Shown here: one piece after another, positions 62,418-64,000 of the stretch
Layout: every line of letters begins with the position of its first letter
Numbering within the stretch: the first letter of the stretch is position 1
DNA from: Petrimonas sp.
GTDB lineage: Bacteria > Bacteroidota > Bacteroidia > Bacteroidales > Dysgonomonadaceae
DNA: 64,000 nt
Assembly: GCA_012839475.1 (NCBI GenBank)
Contig: DUNG01000020.1
Location: forward strand, 248,001 to 312,000
Direction of reading: 5' to 3'
Notes under the pieces: model-generated
What the model saw: only the letters and a program-made list of their open reading frames with translations
Databases searched by the model: none
What the model was told of the DNA's origin: nothing
Program-made: the position numbers and the translations under genes

Positions 62418-62855
62418 ATGAAGCAATATAAATACACTATCAATGGCAATCCCTATAACGTGGTCGTCAAAAATAAGAGCGACGATCTTGCCGAAGTGGA
62501 GGTGAACGGAACAGCCTACACCGTGGAGCTGGAAAAGAAACCGGCAAAACCGCTAACCACCCCGTTCAAGAAGCCGGCCCAAGCCGGGGAGGCCCAGCCA
62601 AAGGTTGCTACACCCGTGGCCAAACGTACCGCTAGCACGAAACTGCACGCGCTTAAATCGCCCCTTCCCGGGATCATCCTCGACATCACCTGCAGCGTGG
62701 GTGACACGGTGAAAAAGGGACAAAAGCTGTTGATCCTGGAAGCGATGAAAATGGAGAATAACATCATAGCCGACTCAGACGGGGTCATTAAGGAGATCAA
62801 GGTACACAAGGGAGATGCGGTGCTGGAAGGTGCGGACCTGATTATGATCGGTTAA
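62418..62855 (+). CDS. Biotin carboxyl carrier protein of the decarboxylase
   Basis: The 145-residue protein ends in a biotinyl domain with the EAMKMEN acceptor motif (Lys biotinylated), preceded by a Pro/Ala/Lys-rich linker (about 40-70) and an N-terminal beta region (KYTINGNPYNVVVKN). It swings the carboxyl group from the carboxyltransferase to the OadB-like pump subunit encoded 55 bp downstream. Identification is firm by the biotin motif and gene order. Confidence 0.93.
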   Translation: MKQYKYTINGNPYNVVVKNKSDDLAEVEVNGTAYTVELEKKPAKPLTTPFKKPAQAGEAQPKVATPVAKRTASTKLHALKSPLPGIILDITCSVGDTVKKGQKLLILEAMKMENNIIADSDGVIKEIKVHKGDAVLEGADLIMIG

Positions 62856-62910
62856 CCCTTAAACTAAGGTTCAACAAACTGATCACAAATTTAAAAGGGA
62901 ACAAATACGT

Positions 62911-64000
62911 ATGGGATTAGCTGAACTAATGCCCGCCATTGCCGAGATGACATGGCAGCATCTGGTGATGATCGCCGTGGGATTGATCCTGATCTACCTG
63001 GCCATCGCCAAGAAGTACGAGCCCACCCTCCTTCTGCCGATGGGATTTGGCGCCATTCTGGTAAACATTCCCCTATCATCGGCCATCACGCAGATTGATC
63101 CGGGTACCGGGAAAGCGGTGGAGGGGGTGTTGAATATCTTCTTCGATGCTGGTATCGCGACCGAGGTCTTCCCGTTGCTGATTTTCGTGGCGATCGGTGC
63201 GATGATCGACTTCTCACCGTTGTTCCGAAACCCATCGCTACTCCTGTTTGGTGCGGCGGCGCAATTCGGTATCTTCATGACGATGGTACTCGCGGCGTTG
63301 CTGGGGTACGATATACGTGAGGCTGCCTCCATCGGCATCATTGGCGCGGCGGATGGTCCCACCTCCATCGTGGTGGCATCTCGCTTTGCCCCGCACATGC
63401 TGGGAGCTATCTCGGTGGCCGCGTACTCCTACATGGCACTGGTGCCGATTATCCAGCCGCCCGTGATCAAGCTACTCACCACGAGGAAAGAGCGCCTGAT
63501 ACGGATGACCAGTGACAACAACAAGCGGATCTCCCAGAAAGCGCTAATCGCTTTCCCCATCGTGATCACCATCGCTGCCGGTATCATCGCTCCCTCATCA
63601 CTCGCGCTCATCGGGTTCCTGATGTTCGGTAACCTGATACGGGAGTGCGGGGTGCTGAACAAGCTCTCCCTGGCGGCCCAAAACGAATTGTCGAGCCTGG
63701 TAACCATCCTACTGGGGATTACCATCGCCAGCACCATGACGGCAGAGCGGTTCGTACGACTAGATACGCTGATCATCATCGGGCTGGGGCTTTTCGCCTT
63801 CGTGTTTGACACCTTTGGTGGGGTGATTTTCGCCAAGTTCCTGAACCTCTTCCGGAAAGAGGGCAACAAGATCAACCCCATGGTGGGTGCCTGCGGCATA
63901 TCGGCCTTCCCGATGTCAGCAAGGGTGATCCACCAAATGGGACAGAAAGAGGACCCGTACAACTACCTGCTGATGCCCGCGATAAGTACCAACGTGGGGG
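62911..64000 (+). CDS. Na+-pumping decarboxylase beta subunit (3' end outside window)
   Basis: The frame is open for 363 codons to the right edge. The protein is an OadB/MmdB-type beta subunit: multiple membrane helices, GAIGSMIDF-like VAIGAMIDFSP, GAADGPTSIVVASRFAPH and TFGGVIFAKFLNLF, the last two holding the Asp and Asn/Ser residues of Na+ coupling in the family. It decarboxylates carboxybiotin and exports Na+. The last conserved segment (NVGG...) is cut by the window. Start ATG at 62911 follows AAAAGGGAACAAAT. Confidence 0.92.
   Translation, partial: MGLAELMPAIAEMTWQHLVMIAVGLILIYLAIAKKYEPTLLLPMGFGAILVNIPLSSAITQIDPGTGKAVEGVLNIFFDAGIATEVFPLLIFVAIGAMIDFSPLFRNPSLLLFGAAAQFGIFMTMVLAALLGYDIREAASIGIIGAADGPTSIVVASRFAPHMLGAISVAAYSYMALVPIIQPPVIKLLTTRKERLIRMTSDNNKRISQKALIAFPIVITIAAGIIAPSSLALIGFLMFGNLIRECGVLNKLSLAAQNELSSLVTILLGITIASTMTAERFVRLDTLIIIGLGLFAFVFDTFGGVIFAKFLNLFRKEGNKINPMVGACGISAFPMSARVIHQMGQKEDPYNYLLMPAISTNVG

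Noticed and set aside
1-64000. Insertion sequences, prophage or integrated element
   Set aside because: No transposase, integrase or phage gene and no long terminal inverted repeats were seen; only short intergenic repeats.

Overview
The window is a chromosomal segment from a member of the Bacteroidota, most likely order Bacteroidales. The evidence is the promoter style (a TTG/TTTG box, a spacer of 19-20 bp, then TAnnTTTG at several genes), a large TonB-dependent receptor with an N-terminal CarboxypepD-like domain, D-Asp-type MurA, meso-diaminopimelate dehydrogenase, a methylmalonyl-CoA decarboxylase cluster for propionate formation, 2-oxoglutarate:ferredoxin oxidoreductase and an anaerobic-type flavodiiron protein. 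The metabolism suggested is strictly anaerobic and fermentative, using amino acids and sugars. The genus cannot be fixed from the sequence alone. No rRNA, tRNA, CRISPR array, intact insertion sequence or prophage was found.

Layout. 1-8.4 kb (+): end of a lytic transglycosylase gene, uvrA, ftsK, a LolA-like carrier and trxB. 8.6-12.2 kb (-): a shortened crcB, mnmE and a TGS/uridine-kinase-like fusion protein, with two different short intergenic repeat clusters (10.3 and 12.3 kb). 12.4-18 kb (+): Na/phosphate cotransporter, SUI1 factor, AddA-type helicase-nuclease. 18-23 kb (-): secreted esterase, nagB, flavodiiron protein, lgt, ddh. 23.2-31.3 kb: a more AT-rich nucleotide/nucleoside scavenging block, with a TonB receptor and secreted acid phosphatase on the minus strand diverging from two exported nucleoside hydrolases, ribokinase and a GRP-family sugar permease. 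31.4-37 kb: rhomboid, then a translationally coupled alpha-glucan operon (debranching enzyme, GT4 glycosyltransferase, GH57 protein). 37-39.5 kb (-): coiled-coil protein, zapA, rny. 39.5-47.7 kb: B3/4-domain protein, orphan histidine kinase, RsmF-like methyltransferase, rhomboid, RsmI-like methylase, thermonuclease, murB, murA. 47.8-54.3 kb: korA-korB and the proline-to-glutamate genes (proline dehydrogenase on minus, pruA on plus) with a DUF2141 gene between. 54.5-58.7 kb: SMUG2-like glycosylase, lemA-DUF3137 pair, cmk-ispH. 58.9-64 kb: pfkA, then methylmalonyl-CoA epimerase, decarboxylase alpha, OadG-like, biotin carrier and the start of the sodium-pump beta subunit.

How the genes work together. 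Proline oxidation yields glutamate, which can enter via 2-oxoglutarate and KorAB to succinyl-CoA; the mce-mmdA-oadG-bccp-oadB cluster then turns (R)-methylmalonyl-CoA to propionyl-CoA while exporting Na+, which the Na/Pi cotransporter could use. The 23-31 kb block would dephosphorylate nucleotides outside the cytoplasm, split nucleosides, import ribose and phosphorylate it. Lgt, MurA, MurB, Ddh, FtsK and ZapA are envelope and division housekeeping.

The most unusual observations are the two families of short intergenic repeats built on a small palindrome that varies in a base-pair-compensating way and, in one copy, supplies a well-spaced promoter; the internally deleted CrcB; the GH57 protein whose expected acid/base Asp is Asn; and the ribose-scavenging block built around a lone TonB receptor rather than a SusCD pair. 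No entirely new multi-gene system was recognised.
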